A stretch of DNA of 64,000 bases from Woeseiaceae bacterium (GCA_024640345.1 JAHEFD010000009.1:1-64000), one strand, 5' to 3'; shown: positions 16,383 to 25,089, counted from the stretch's first letter. Program-made: numbers and translations. Notes: generated from the letters alone by a model not told the origin.

Positions 16383-17429
16383 TCACGCCGGATCGGGCAA
16401 TGAGCTATTCGGATCCCGGGTGTCCAATTCGTGCTTGCGAATCTTGCCCCGCAATTGGTGATAGCTCAGACCCAGGAGATTTGCAGCCACTCTCTGATTA
16501 AACCTCGAGCGTTCCAGGGCCGCGGCAACGAGCTCTCTTTCAAGTTCCCGCATTCTTTGCGTCAGATCAACAGGCAGGACATGACGTGGACGAACGATTT
16601 CGCCGCTGCCTTTGGTCGCTGTCCGGCTTCCCGGGTCACGTAATCGAAACGGTGAATCGAAAGGGTCAAAAGCGACTTTCGAAATCTGCTGAGTCTTGTC
16701 CGGCAGCCGATAAACAGAGCGCTCAACCGCGTTCTTCAGCTCACGGACATTGCCAGGCCAGTCGTGCCGCAGGAGGGATGACGATGCCCGGGCACTGAAT
16801 CCGGGGAAAAACGGCAATTGAAGCTCGCTGACCATGTTCATCGCAAACGCGTAGGCAAGCGGCAACACGTCCTCGGTTCGCTCACGAAGCGGCGGTATCG
16901 TGATGACATCGAAAGCCAGTCGATCCAGCAGGTCCTCCCGAAACCGACCATCGGCAACCAGTGCCTGCAAATCCGAGTTTGTTGAACCGGCAATCCGAAC
17001 GTCGACTGACAGGGTTTCGGTGCCTCCCACACGCTGCAGTTCGCCGTATTCAATGACCCGCAGGATCTTCTCCTGCATACGTAACGAAATTGTGGCCAGC
17101 TCGTCGAGTACCAGCGTGCCCCCGTCTGCTCGTTCAAAGTGGCCGATGTGTGCCTTTACCGCCCCTGTGAATGCCCCCGCTTCATGACCAAACAACTCGG
17201 ATTCGAGTATGGACTCGGTCAATGCCGCACAGTTGACCTTGACCAGCGGTTGCTCCCAGCGTCGCGATAAAAAATGGAGCCGCGACGCAATCAGTTCCTT
17301 GCCCGTACCCCGTTCGCCGACGACCAGCACCGGTTTGTTCAGGGGCGCTGCACGGGATACGTGCTCCAGCATCTCGAGGAATACCGGCGCTTCGCCAATA
17401 ATCGGTTGCACTGGGTGATTTAGCGGCAT
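16383..17429 (-). CDS. pspF: Phage-shock operon sigma-54 activator
   Basis: AAA+ bacterial enhancer-binding protein that drives sigma-54 transcription of psp genes and is normally inhibited by PspA. 348 residues with no N-terminal receiver, as in PspF. Walker A VGERGTGKE (~38-45), the sigma-54 contact loop GAFTGA (85-90), Walker B GTLVLDE (~104-110) and an arginine-finger region are present. The C-terminal Fis-type HTH is RFNQRVAANLLGLSYHQLRGKI. Divergent from pspA, the standard arrangement. The protein is somewhat longer than E. coli PspF because of a Ser/Arg-rich linker before the HTH. Confidence 0.92.
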   Translation of the reverse strand: MPLNHPVQPIIGEAPVFLEMLEHVSRAAPLNKPVLVVGERGTGKELIASRLHFLSRRWEQPLVKVNCAALTESILESELFGHEAGAFTGAVKAHIGHFERADGGTLVLDELATISLRMQEKILRVIEYGELQRVGGTETLSVDVRIAGSTNSDLQALVADGRFREDLLDRLAFDVITIPPLRERTEDVLPLAYAFAMNMVSELQLPFFPGFSARASSSLLRHDWPGNVRELKNAVERSVYRLPDKTQQISKVAFDPFDSPFRLRDPGSRTATKGSGEIVRPRHVLPVDLTQRMRELERELVAAALERSRFNQRVAANLLGLSYHQLRGKIRKHELDTRDPNSSLPDPA

Positions 17430-17462
17430 TGGTCTAATTAACCAAAATCAGGCGAAAAAAAC

Positions 17463-17477
17463 AAATACTTCGTATTT
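17463..17477. promoter_or_regulatory. Inverted repeat in the pspF-pspA intergenic region
   Basis: AAATAC (17463-17468) and GTATTT (17472-17477), perfect arms around TTC, ~90 bp upstream of the sigma-54 promoter. The position suits a PspF upstream activating site, though I cannot match it to a known consensus. Confidence 0.3.
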
Positions 17478-17523
17478 TTGACGAATTCATACGCGCGCGT
17501 TTTTGTTCCGAAAGGCTCATTAA

Positions 17524-17539
17524 TTTGTTTAAAAACAAA
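17524..17539. promoter_or_regulatory. Second inverted repeat upstream of pspA
   Basis: TTTGTTT (17524-17530) and AAACAAA (17533-17539), ~24 bp before the sigma-54 -24 element. Candidate PspF or IHF-type site; AT-rich context makes chance possible. Confidence 0.3.
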
Positions 17540-17562
17540 CACTTCTGGGCATACCAGCAAGT

Positions 17563-17578
17563 TGGCACGAATGCTGCA
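17563..17578 (+). promoter_or_regulatory. Sigma-54 promoter of pspA
   Basis: TGGCACG (17563-17569), four bases, CTGCA (17574-17578). The invariant GG and GC are 10 bp apart, as sigma-54 requires. It lies 40 bp before the pspA start and beside a PspF gene. Confidence 0.9.
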
Positions 17579-17617
17579 ATAACAACAGTGAAACCTGGAC
17601 AAAATGAGGATAAATCA

Positions 17618-18316
17618 ATGGGCATATTCACGAGATTCAGTGACATCGTGAACTCGAACATCAACGCAATTCTCGACAAGGCCGAAGATCCGGAGAAGAT
17701 CGTACGACTGATGATTCAGGAAATGGAAGATACCCTGGTCGAAGTACGCTCGGCTGCGGCACGATCTATTGCGGACAAGAAAGACCTGAACCGGAAACTT
17801 GGCTTGTTTGAGAGAGATGAGCGGGAATGGGACGCAAAGGCAGAGCTCGCGTTGAGGAAGGGTCGTGAAGACCTGGCGAAAGCCGCCCTCGTGGAGAAAT
17901 CCAGAGCATCTTCGGCCGCAGAGCTTATTCGTTCGGATTACGCGGCAATTGACGACGGCCTGACGAAGCTGAACGAAGATATCTCACGGCTTGAGACAAA
18001 GCTGCTGGATGCCAAAGCCAGGCAGAAGTCTCTGCTGGCGCGCCACCAAACGGCAAACAGCCGCCTGGCCGCGAGAAAAAAGATCCACGATTATAAGATC
18101 GACGACGCGATGATCCGTTTCGAGCAGTACACGCAGAGAATCGACGATGTCGAGGGCCGCATCGAAGCCTATGACCTGGGTTTGCCGAAAGATCTGCATC
18201 ACGAGTTCGCAGGACTGGAAGCAGAGGATTCAATCGCGCGCGATCTGGCGAATCTCAAGAAGCGACTATCTGCTGAAAAGGCGACGGAATCCGATAACAC
18301 TAACGAGGCAAAGTAA
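17618..18316 (+). CDS. pspA: Phage shock protein A
   Basis: PspA/IM30 family: a coiled-coil protein that inhibits PspF and assembles on stressed inner membrane. 232 residues (E. coli 222). It begins MGIFTRFSDIVNSNINAILD, the conserved amphipathic helix, then EDPEKIVRLMIQEMEDTLVEVRS and long heptad coils. I chose ATG 17618 (GAGGA at 17606-17610); the frame is open to 17525 but that would run through the sigma-54 promoter. First gene of a five-gene run pspA-pspB-pspC-pspC2-pspB-like. Confidence 0.95.
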   Translation: MGIFTRFSDIVNSNINAILDKAEDPEKIVRLMIQEMEDTLVEVRSAAARSIADKKDLNRKLGLFERDEREWDAKAELALRKGREDLAKAALVEKSRASSAAELIRSDYAAIDDGLTKLNEDISRLETKLLDAKARQKSLLARHQTANSRLAARKKIHDYKIDDAMIRFEQYTQRIDDVEGRIEAYDLGLPKDLHHEFAGLEAEDSIARDLANLKKRLSAEKATESDNTNEAK

Positions 18317-18556
18317 TTGGGGCTTGGCATGGGAGAGTTGTTGACCATTGCGCTGATCGTTTTCGTCGCAGTTCCAGCGCCGCTATTTATCGTTCTGCAT
18401 TTCATCACGAAGTGGAAACAGTCGCGTGAAATATCGGGCGGTGATGAACAGATGCTCGAGGATCTGTGGCTGATGTCGCAGCGACTCGAAGAGCGCCTCG
18501 AGAGCCTCGAAACCATACTTGATAACGATCTGCCGGAATGGAGGAAGAAGATATGA
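18317..18556 (+). CDS. pspB: Phage shock protein B
   Basis: 79 residues: one N-terminal membrane helix (~8-30) and a cytoplasmic coiled coil ending LEERLESLETILDNDLPEWRKKI, the PspB hallmark. It senses envelope stress with PspC and relieves PspA from PspF. The TTG at 18317 directly follows the pspA stop with GAGG 8 nt upstream; ATG 18329 is an equally possible start, giving 75 residues. Overlaps the next gene by ATGA. Confidence 0.88.
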   Translation: MGLGMGELLTIALIVFVAVPAPLFIVLHFITKWKQSREISGGDEQMLEDLWLMSQRLEERLESLETILDNDLPEWRKKI

Positions 18557-18849
18557 GCAGGGAAACCTGGAACCTGGATTTCGGGCCGCTACGTGGTTTA
18601 TATCGCGATACGGATAACGGCTGGATATTCGGGGTATGCGCAGGGCTGGCAGATCGATTTAATTTCCGCACGGGCACAGTGCGAATAATCGCGGTCATTT
18701 GCCTTATCCTGTTCTTCTGGACAACGGTGCTGACGTACGTAGCGGCAACGTTGCTGTTCAGGGCAAAGCCATTAATCTATTCCGGCAGACAGCAGGAGTA
18801 TGAATTCTGGCGTCGATTTACGAGAGATGATTCCTGGAGGCATTCATGA
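18553..18849 (+). CDS. pspC: PspC-domain protein, short form
   Basis: 98 residues: the PspC domain (LRGLYRDTDNGWIFGVCAGLADRFNF, then a hydrophobic helix ~55-78) and a short polar tail. It lacks the long coiled tail of classical PspC. ATG 18553 overlaps the pspB stop (ATGA) with GGAGGAAG upstream; ATG 18538 would overlap pspB more. It also overlaps the next PspC gene by 4 nt. Two PspC modules in tandem suggest division of labour, one as membrane sensor core and one for contacts with PspA/PspB. That is inference. Confidence 0.8.
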   Translation: MSRETWNLDFGPLRGLYRDTDNGWIFGVCAGLADRFNFRTGTVRIIAVICLILFFWTTVLTYVAATLLFRAKPLIYSGRQQEYEFWRRFTRDDSWRHS

Positions 18850-19232
18850 GTCGATATGACGATATCCCCCGTCGACGTTTTTACCGCAATGCCGACAAGG
18901 CAATGGTGGCCGGCGTCTGTGCGGGCCTGGCGGATTACTTCGGATTCAATTTGAAAGTAACCCGCTTCCTCGCTGTCCTGTCTTTGCTCCTCGCAATGCC
19001 TGCTACATTGCTGGTTTATTTCGCGACAGTATTCCTGGTGCCGTCGGCGCCGGACATTTCGAAACAGGAGAATGTTGATGCCCGCTTTCGCCAGGCACTC
19101 CGGTCGTCACCGGGGCAGACGGTTAGCGATGTCAAAAGACGGTTTCAGTCACTGGATTCACGATTAGCCAGGCTTGAGCGATATGTAACGTCGCCTAAAT
19201 TTAATCTCGACCAGGAATTCAGGCGACTCTAG
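18846..19232 (+). CDS. pspC: Phage shock protein C
   Basis: 128 residues, near the classical PspC length. RRFYRNADKAMVAGVCAGLADYFGFNLKVTR is the PspC signature; the membrane helix is at ~39-65. The C-terminal half is polar with a short coil (VKRRFQSLDSRLARLERYVTSPKFNLDQEF). The start overlaps the short PspC gene (ATGA). The C-terminal LARLERYVTSPKFNLDQEF resembles the PspB tail, so this could do both jobs. Confidence 0.85.
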   Translation: MSRYDDIPRRRFYRNADKAMVAGVCAGLADYFGFNLKVTRFLAVLSLLLAMPATLLVYFATVFLVPSAPDISKQENVDARFRQALRSSPGQTVSDVKRRFQSLDSRLARLERYVTSPKFNLDQEFRRL

Positions 19233-19264
19233 CCTGGCAAGCTGACTTTGCACGGGAGTACCAA

Positions 19265-19486
19265 ATGAACGGCAGTCTGATATTTGTATTGTTACTGGTA
19301 TCGGTGGTTATGTGCGCGCGGATAATCGAAACCTGGATCAAGCATAAAAAAGCCGGGCCGACCAAAATTGAAGAGCTCGAGGAAACATTGTCGAAAATTG
19401 ATGTACTCGAGGAGCGAATAAAAGTGCTTGAACGCATAATCACCGAAAATCGTTTCGACCTGAAAAGAGAAATCGATTCCCTGTAG
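19265..19486 (+). CDS. PspB-like small membrane coiled-coil protein
   Basis: 73 residues: a membrane helix (~5-23) followed by a coil (IEELEETLSKIDVLEERIKVLERIITENRFDLKREIDSL) like PspB. Separated from pspC by 32 nt with GGGAG before the ATG, and followed by a strong terminator, so it closes the psp operon. A second PspB-type protein is unusual compared with E. coli pspABCDE, where PspD sits here. Confidence 0.7.
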   Translation: MNGSLIFVLLLVSVVMCARIIETWIKHKKAGPTKIEELEETLSKIDVLEERIKVLERIITENRFDLKREIDSL

Positions 19487-19527
19487 AACAATTTGCAGTG
19501 CCAATAAACAAGACCATCGTGGCAAAA

Positions 19528-19553
19528 AAAAGCCCGTCATATGACGGGCTTTT
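19528..19553. terminator. Bidirectional rho-independent terminator
   Basis: A perfect 26-bp palindrome: AAAAGCCCGTCAT (19528-19540) and its complement (19541-19553), preceded by further A's and followed by T's. It lies between the psp operon (+) and the convergent small gene on the minus strand, serving both. Confidence 0.85.
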
Positions 19554-19579
19554 CCGGATCTGGTTCGCCGTAATTACCT

Positions 19580-19942
19580 TCAGCCTTCTCCCTTGGCCTT
19601 GTATGCCTGCACTTCGGCATTGAACTGTGCCGCAAGCCGCTCCATTTCATCCACAGCGGCATTATATTTCTTGTTCAGCATATCTTCCCGTTCCTGCTCC
19701 TGGTCCGCCTCCATAGCGCCAATCGCGTCACGAGCAGATTTTTCCTCCTGCACGATACACTCAAGATAGATTTCCATATCGGCAACATATTTCTTGACGC
19801 CCCTTTGACCGGCAACCATTTCTTCTTTCGTTGCCGTATTTCCGTTTGGCACCAGGACCCGCTCCGGGTAGTCGCAAGAGAGCGCTGACTGGGCTACAAA
19901 AATAAGTGAAACACACAAGGCTAATTTGATCAGTTTTTTCAT
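19580..19942 (-). CDS. Hypothetical exported coiled-coil protein
   Basis: 120 residues. Signal peptide MKKLIKLALCVSLIFVAQSALS, mature part starting CDYPERV, two further Cys-free polar segments and a helical Glu/Lys-rich body (QEQEREDMLNKKYNAAVDEMERLAAQ). One more Cys in YLECIV may form a disulfide with the mature N-terminal Cys. Periplasmic and of unknown function; convergent with the psp operon and sharing its terminator. Confidence 0.65.
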   Translation of the reverse strand: MKKLIKLALCVSLIFVAQSALSCDYPERVLVPNGNTATKEEMVAGQRGVKKYVADMEIYLECIVQEEKSARDAIGAMEADQEQEREDMLNKKYNAAVDEMERLAAQFNAEVQAYKAKGEG

Positions 19943-20097
19943 GGTCCTGGCTTTTAGGTTGGTGCCACCGGAGATTCCAGTGGCAGGTACAAGTTAGGTG
20001 ACATCGTGGACGACATATTTAATCACGTAGGATGAACGTAGTGAAGCGCCAAACCGAATGTTATTAAAATCATATATTTAGTCGCCAGGCGTCGGGC

Positions 20098-22545
20098 TTA
20101 TGCAAACAAAATTCGATGCTTGTCTGTACCCGCTGCCTGGGCCCGAAGTAACTCAAGATAGTTGTCCGAGCTCATCGGGTCGCCGAACAGCAGGCCCTGC
20201 GCGTAGGTGCAATCGAGCGACTGTAGAAACGATAGTTGATCTTCAGTTTCCACGCCCTCGGCCACAACGTCCATTTTCAGGTTGCGGCCCATATGAATGA
20301 TTGTGCCTACGATCGTCGCGTCGTCCGCGTTCACGGCGACATCCGCAACGAAAGACTTGTCGATCTTAAGCGTGCTGATGGGAAATTGCTGTAGCGCACT
20401 CAGCGACGAATACCCGGTGCCAAAGTCATCAATCGCCAGGTGCAGGCCGAGCGCGTAGAGCTCATCGAGAATCTTTATTGTTCGTTTCGGATTCTCCATC
20501 AACGTCGTTTCGGTAATTTCGAGTTCAAGCGAGGTCGGGGAAATCTCGTGACCTCGCAGGATTGCGCTGATCCGCTTGATGAAATTCAACTGGCGTAGCT
20601 GTTTCAGTGAAAGGTTGACTGAAACTCTTCCTGGAGATGAGACAGCGCTTTGCCAATACCGGAAGTCCTCGCAGACCCGGTCGAGAACCCATTCGCCGAT
20701 ATCGACGATCAGATTGGTTTCTTCGGCAATCGGTATGAAGTCAGAAGGAAGGATAATGCCGCGTTCAGGCAGCTCCCACCGTACCAGCGCCTCTGCGCCT
20801 ATGATTTCCCCGGTACGCAGATTGTACTTCGGTTGATAGTGTACAAGGAGCTCGTCGCGTTCAAAGGCTCGCTTCAGTTTGCTTTTTGTCATCAACCGCT
20901 CGACTGCTGCTTCATTCATCTCTGGCACGTAATACGAATGAATGTTGCCACCGGTTTTCTTTGCGTGATAAAGCGCCGCATCGGCATTTCGAATCAGGTC
21001 GATAACGTTTGGTGCGTCGGTCGGGTACATGGCAATACCCATGCTTGCCGTCATAAACACTTCGTGACCCTGCACTACGAAAGGTTCAGCAAGACGATCG
21101 AGCAGCAAGCGGGCAAGCTTGTCCAGCGCGGCGCGGTTTTCAGGAGCCATATCCAGCTTGTCGACGATTACTGCGAATTCATCGCCTGCAAGACGCCCGA
21201 TGACCGAGTCGTGCGGAAGTGCATTCGACAGGCGTTCTGCTACGGTTTCGAGTGTCGTGTCACCAGCGAGGTGGCCAAACGTATCGTTGATTTCCTTGAA
21301 GTGGTCAATATCAATGTACAGGAGGCATATGGATCGGTTGCTCTTCTTCGCTCTGGCTATGGCTCTCTGCAGCAAATGCTGAAACTGCATCCGGTTCGGT
21401 ACCTTGGTCAGTGCATCGATCCGCGCCAGGTAGCGGATTCTCTGCTCAGCCTTTCTTCTTTCGGTGATGTTTTGCGCTGCGTAGATTCTGTGGCCATAAA
21501 AGTCGCCCTCTGTGTCGATCGAGGAACTCGTGTAGGAAACAGGAATTCTGTCGCCCGACTTGGCCATCAGGAACGCTTCGCGAGGCACATCTGCCAGTGA
21601 ATTTTCCTCCAGCGAGCCGCCTTTTTTCTGATCAACGATAAGGTCAATGTGGTGACCGACAAGTTCATCGTCGGAGTAACCAAGCATCCGAGACGTTGCC
21701 CCGTTGACCCGGGTAATCACACCTTCCGATGACGTGACAATGATGGCTTCGTTCATGCTCGACAAAACGCTGTCAACGTAGTCGCGGGAAATCGTCGTTC
21801 GTTTCAGTTTCTCGCGCATGTCGTTGAAAACGACGGCCAGGTCTCCAATAAGGTCGCCGCTGACGATATCCAGCGGCTCGCCGTAATCCGCATCACTAAG
21901 TTTTTCGGCCTGAATTCTCAGTTCTTTAATGCGTTGTGCCTGCATTCTCGCAATAGTCCAGATCACAAGACCGCACAAGACAAGCGTAAAGAGCGTGGCT
22001 CCACCAATCCAGATGAAGCTGTCTTGCTGACTTTGGGTTCCAAGTGCAACCAGCCGCTCTTCAAATATCTCGGATTCGGCATTGAGCGTTGCAAGAGAAA
22101 AGCTGCTGGTCAGCTTGCCGATATCGCGGCCATCCTGCGTAACCGGGTAGGCCATGTACAGTTGCTCGCTGCCCCACAGTGTGCTTTCTCCGGAGGGTTC
22201 ACGCGCAACAGTTCCCGTCTGGACTTCGTATGCGCCATCACGTTCGAATTGCAGACCGACCAGCGTCTCGTTCTCCGCGATAGCGCGGTCAAGAATTATG
22301 CGAGCAGCGTCCGCGCCCGGGTCGGCCGACTCCGCCAGCGTGTCTGCGATCCTGTGCAACTGGCCGCGCGCCCGGCGCTCGAAACTTGCGGACAGGCTTT
22401 CTTCGTGCTGCTCCACACTGCTGGCTACGATTCCGGAGGTCAGCCATCGATACTGGCCATAGAAGATGGACAGCATGATGCCAATGCCGACCAACGTCAG
22501 GGTCGACACCAGGATCAGATATCTGGGTAAGATTCTTCCGGCCAT
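20098..22545 (-). CDS. Membrane-bound PAS-GGDEF-EAL cyclic-di-GMP protein
   Basis: 815 residues. Two membrane helices (~8-28 and ~175-197) flank a periplasmic sensor region. Then come a HAMP-like stretch, a PAS domain (~250-370), a GGDEF domain whose catalytic loop reads RLAGDEF (the A variant is common in active diguanylate cyclases), and an EAL domain with EALVRW, ELEITE and DDFGTGYSSL, all expected in an active phosphodiesterase. It may therefore make or break c-di-GMP. It stands alone on the minus strand, divergent from the receiver-OmpA-like gene. Confidence 0.92.
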   Translation of the reverse strand: MAGRILPRYLILVSTLTLVGIGIMLSIFYGQYRWLTSGIVASSVEQHEESLSASFERRARGQLHRIADTLAESADPGADAARIILDRAIAENETLVGLQFERDGAYEVQTGTVAREPSGESTLWGSEQLYMAYPVTQDGRDIGKLTSSFSLATLNAESEIFEERLVALGTQSQQDSFIWIGGATLFTLVLCGLVIWTIARMQAQRIKELRIQAEKLSDADYGEPLDIVSGDLIGDLAVVFNDMREKLKRTTISRDYVDSVLSSMNEAIIVTSSEGVITRVNGATSRMLGYSDDELVGHHIDLIVDQKKGGSLEENSLADVPREAFLMAKSGDRIPVSYTSSSIDTEGDFYGHRIYAAQNITERRKAEQRIRYLARIDALTKVPNRMQFQHLLQRAIARAKKSNRSICLLYIDIDHFKEINDTFGHLAGDTTLETVAERLSNALPHDSVIGRLAGDEFAVIVDKLDMAPENRAALDKLARLLLDRLAEPFVVQGHEVFMTASMGIAMYPTDAPNVIDLIRNADAALYHAKKTGGNIHSYYVPEMNEAAVERLMTKSKLKRAFERDELLVHYQPKYNLRTGEIIGAEALVRWELPERGIILPSDFIPIAEETNLIVDIGEWVLDRVCEDFRYWQSAVSSPGRVSVNLSLKQLRQLNFIKRISAILRGHEISPTSLELEITETTLMENPKRTIKILDELYALGLHLAIDDFGTGYSSLSALQQFPISTLKIDKSFVADVAVNADDATIVGTIIHMGRNLKMDVVAEGVETEDQLSFLQSLDCTYAQGLLFGDPMSSDNYLELLRAQAAGTDKHRILFA

Positions 22546-22881
22546 GTTCTTACTGAGACACTTGCGGTCAATGCAAATTCCAGACAGCGTGACTGTCTAT
22601 TCGCTGGTCCGCTTATTATTATTCTGCCAAATTCGGTGTGGCTGGCTATATATCTAAGCCAGTCCGCCCTCCTGTTGGGATGTTTGCTCATCCATCCGAG
22701 CTGCCAATAGTTTACCACCGAGACAAATCCCAATCGATTCATTGATAAGAAAGACCACGGGAACAGGCGCTCATGACATAATTGGACATAGTCAAAGCTT
22801 GTGAAACCCGCGAAATTGCTTGGTTTGGCAAAATCTGGATGATCAGCCAGGCCGCAGCAAATTGCACTCAAAGGACGACCG
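22546..22881. other. 336-bp intergenic region between the GGDEF-EAL gene and the receiver-OmpA gene
   Basis: Divergent control region. It holds an inverted repeat, CTGGCT (22642-22647) and AGCCAG (22657-22662), around an AT-rich core. No gene or RNA I can support. Confidence 0.4.
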
Positions 22882-24207
22882 GTGGGCAAAACGGCGCTAA
22901 TTGTCGACGATTCCAGATCTGCGCGAATTGTGCTGAAAAAGATGCTTGAGCAGCATGCGCTCAAGGTTGACATGGCAGAGTCCGCAGAGGATGCGCTGGT
23001 CTACCTGGGCGAGAACAGGCCGGATGTCATTTTCATGGATCACCTGATGCCGGGAATGGACGGTTTTCAGGCTGTCTCGGCAATCAAGAACAATCCTGAT
23101 ACCGCGACTATCCCGATCATGATGTATACCTCCCAGGAAGGAGAGGTGTATGTAGGACAGGCTCGTGCGCTGGGAGCCGTTGGTGTCCTGCCCAAACGGG
23201 TCGAACCTGTCGAGGTATCAAAGGTACTCAAGTCGTTGCGTGTAATCGACGCGGACAGGGATGTTCGAGACACAGACGTGCGCGAGACCGGGCAGGACGT
23301 TACAAGTGGTGAATACCCCGGGTTGGAGACGCTTGATCAGGATCTCCGTATCCTCATAAAAGATCTGTTCGAACAGCAGCGAGCCATACTGCGGCGGGAT
23401 TTCCTGGACAGCTATGAAACAATTGCTTCACGAGTAGCTGAAGAAATACGACCCACCCGGATCGAACCAAAAGAAAAGGTACGTGTGGATCATGGAAGGA
23501 ATCCACTGCTGGCTCAAGCGGCTGTTTCATTGCTGGCTATCGTCGCCGTGGCATTCGCCTGGCTCTATTGGCAACGGGATCAGGCATTTCAGGCTCTGCA
23601 ATTGCAAAATCGTTCGCTTGTTCAGGAAACCGAGAATCTCCGCATCACTGGAGCTGAAGACGCACAGCTCAATTCGCAGCAGTTGGAGCAATACCAGCAG
23701 TCGCTGGAGGTGATGCTGACAACGGTAATCTCGGCGCTCGAGTGGGGTGCCAATCAGGCGTCGTTGTACGAGTTTGATGAGTTGCCTTTGGGAGAGGCTC
23801 GCCTGGCCGTGCTGGAGCAACTGTCCGACCAACTCATGGCAATCGACTTTTCAGGTCTGGTCAGGGTTGAAACACATGTTGCCGACTATTGCCTGTTCGC
23901 AGCAGGTACAGATGGTTATGAGCTGGCCCCTGGCAATTTGGCAGCGAGCCGCTGCGACCGAATAGGCTGGACCCCGGACGAGGCCTATGAAATCGGGCTG
24001 AGGCAATCAGTCGCTTTTGCGAATTTCATCCGCTTTGCTGACGAACGGTCCGACGGCAGAATTCGTTACGAAATTTTCTCCCACGGAAATTCGGAGCCGC
24101 TAATGGACTATCCGTCAGTACCTGACAGCGTCAGCGTGGCAACCTGGAACGGGATCGCGGCCAGGAATAATCGTGTCGAAATTTCAATTATTCCCGACGG
24201 GCTGTAG
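22882..24207 (+). CDS. Receiver domain - membrane helix - OmpA-like domain protein
   Basis: 441 residues in an unusual order. Residues 1-~120 are a response-regulator receiver: DD at 9-10, phospho-acceptor D53 in FMDHLMPGMDGF, T83, and K105 in VLPKR. A ~80-residue linker follows, then one membrane helix (~207-230), a coil (~235-275), and a C-terminal region (~290-437) that resembles a degenerate OmpA/MotB peptidoglycan-binding domain (VRVETHV, a long loop, IRYEIFSHGNSEPLMD, GIAARNNRVEISI). The receiver would be cytoplasmic and the OmpA-like part periplasmic. GTG start with AAGGACG upstream. No histidine kinase is adjacent. Probably couples a phospho-signal or protein contact to the cell wall. 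Confidence 0.78.
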   Translation: MGKTALIVDDSRSARIVLKKMLEQHALKVDMAESAEDALVYLGENRPDVIFMDHLMPGMDGFQAVSAIKNNPDTATIPIMMYTSQEGEVYVGQARALGAVGVLPKRVEPVEVSKVLKSLRVIDADRDVRDTDVRETGQDVTSGEYPGLETLDQDLRILIKDLFEQQRAILRRDFLDSYETIASRVAEEIRPTRIEPKEKVRVDHGRNPLLAQAAVSLLAIVAVAFAWLYWQRDQAFQALQLQNRSLVQETENLRITGAEDAQLNSQQLEQYQQSLEVMLTTVISALEWGANQASLYEFDELPLGEARLAVLEQLSDQLMAIDFSGLVRVETHVADYCLFAAGTDGYELAPGNLAASRCDRIGWTPDEAYEIGLRQSVAFANFIRFADERSDGRIRYEIFSHGNSEPLMDYPSVPDSVSVATWNGIAARNNRVEISIIPDGL

Positions 24208-24216
24208 CGGGCCAAA

Positions 24217-24621
24217 TCAGCCGTCTTCGTCCTTTCTCTTTTCGACAAATCCCCTGGGTTCGCTCCGGCCCGTGGTTTTCATGACACCCTCGACCACGGC
24301 ACCTTCTGCCACGGCGATGGCTTCGCCAGAAACTGTTCCGGTAATTTTTGCCGTATCGTTTATCTCGACCTGCCCGAGCGCAACGATGTCGCCCTCAACT
24401 GTACCGGCGACGATGACAGAGTCTGCCTTCAGCAGGCCCTTGCAGTAACCGCCGCGAGCGATCGTTACCGATCCGTCAATGTCGCACTCCCCTTCGATCT
24501 CGCCATTGATCATGAAATTTCCTGAGCCCGTCAGCAGCCCCTCGATCCGGCATCCCTCGCTAATCAGGGTTCCGGGGCCGCGAGCAGAATCGCGCAGACG
24601 TCGTGCCTTGGTATCACTCAT
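24217..24621 (-). CDS. Bactofilin
   Basis: 134 residues. The central part is the bactofilin beta-helix (GTLISEGCRIEGLLTGSGNFMINGEIEGECDIDGSV...) with repeating Gly/Val/Ile turns and short charged ends; such proteins polymerise without nucleotide on the inner membrane and organise cell-shape or cell-wall enzymes. It converges with the receiver-OmpA gene, 9 bp apart, which may reflect a shared envelope role. Confidence 0.88.
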   Translation of the reverse strand: MSDTKARRLRDSARGPGTLISEGCRIEGLLTGSGNFMINGEIEGECDIDGSVTIARGGYCKGLLKADSVIVAGTVEGDIVALGQVEINDTAKITGTVSGEAIAVAEGAVVEGVMKTTGRSEPRGFVEKRKDEDG

Positions 24622-24726
24622 CGAAAAATTATCTCCTGCAGAAGAACGGGCTGATATAAATAATCGGTATAACCGGGCGCATGATACAACGCTCGCAATC
24701 TTTTTATCGTGAACTGATACGCGCGG

Positions 24727-25089
24727 CTATTCTTTTTCTGCGCGGTGGCCATAGCCCGCCGTCACGACCGACACCATGCGGCCATCCTCGAACCGCACAA
24801 GGCGCATCAGTTTTCGCGGCCCGAAATTGAACAGCATCTCTTTCGCCAGCACCTCTTCGTAAAATCCCGAATAAGCATGCCTTGTGCCGCTCAAGCCGGA
24901 CTGACCAGCCGGTCTCTTGATGACATGGGGGCGGAGCACATAGCCCAGGTACCTGGTCGAAACCGGTTCGCCGCACAGGGCAACGACCTCCGCCTCTGGC
25001 ATACCCTCCGTGATTAGCCGGTTTCCGCAGCGAAGTGCCAGCGCGTCTCCCGCGGTCATCAGTGCGCCGCAGGCAATGGCTATGCGCAT
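24727..25089 (-). CDS. DUF2845 periplasmic protein
   Basis: 120 residues from ATG 25089 (signal peptide MRIAIACGALMTAGDALA), though an upstream ATG at 25113 adds 8. The mature protein starts LRCGNRLITEGMPEAEVVALCGEPVS, the DUF2845 signature with two cysteines spaced as in the family. Function unknown; single gene divergent from gshA. Confidence 0.8.
   Translation of the reverse strand: MRIAIACGALMTAGDALALRCGNRLITEGMPEAEVVALCGEPVSTRYLGYVLRPHVIKRPAGQSGLSGTRHAYSGFYEEVLAKEMLFNFGPRKLMRLVRFEDGRMVSVVTAGYGHRAEKE

Noticed and set aside
20650-21600. 316-codon plus-strand frame inside the GGDEF-EAL gene
   Set aside because: Antisense shadow of a strongly supported gene; no family signature.
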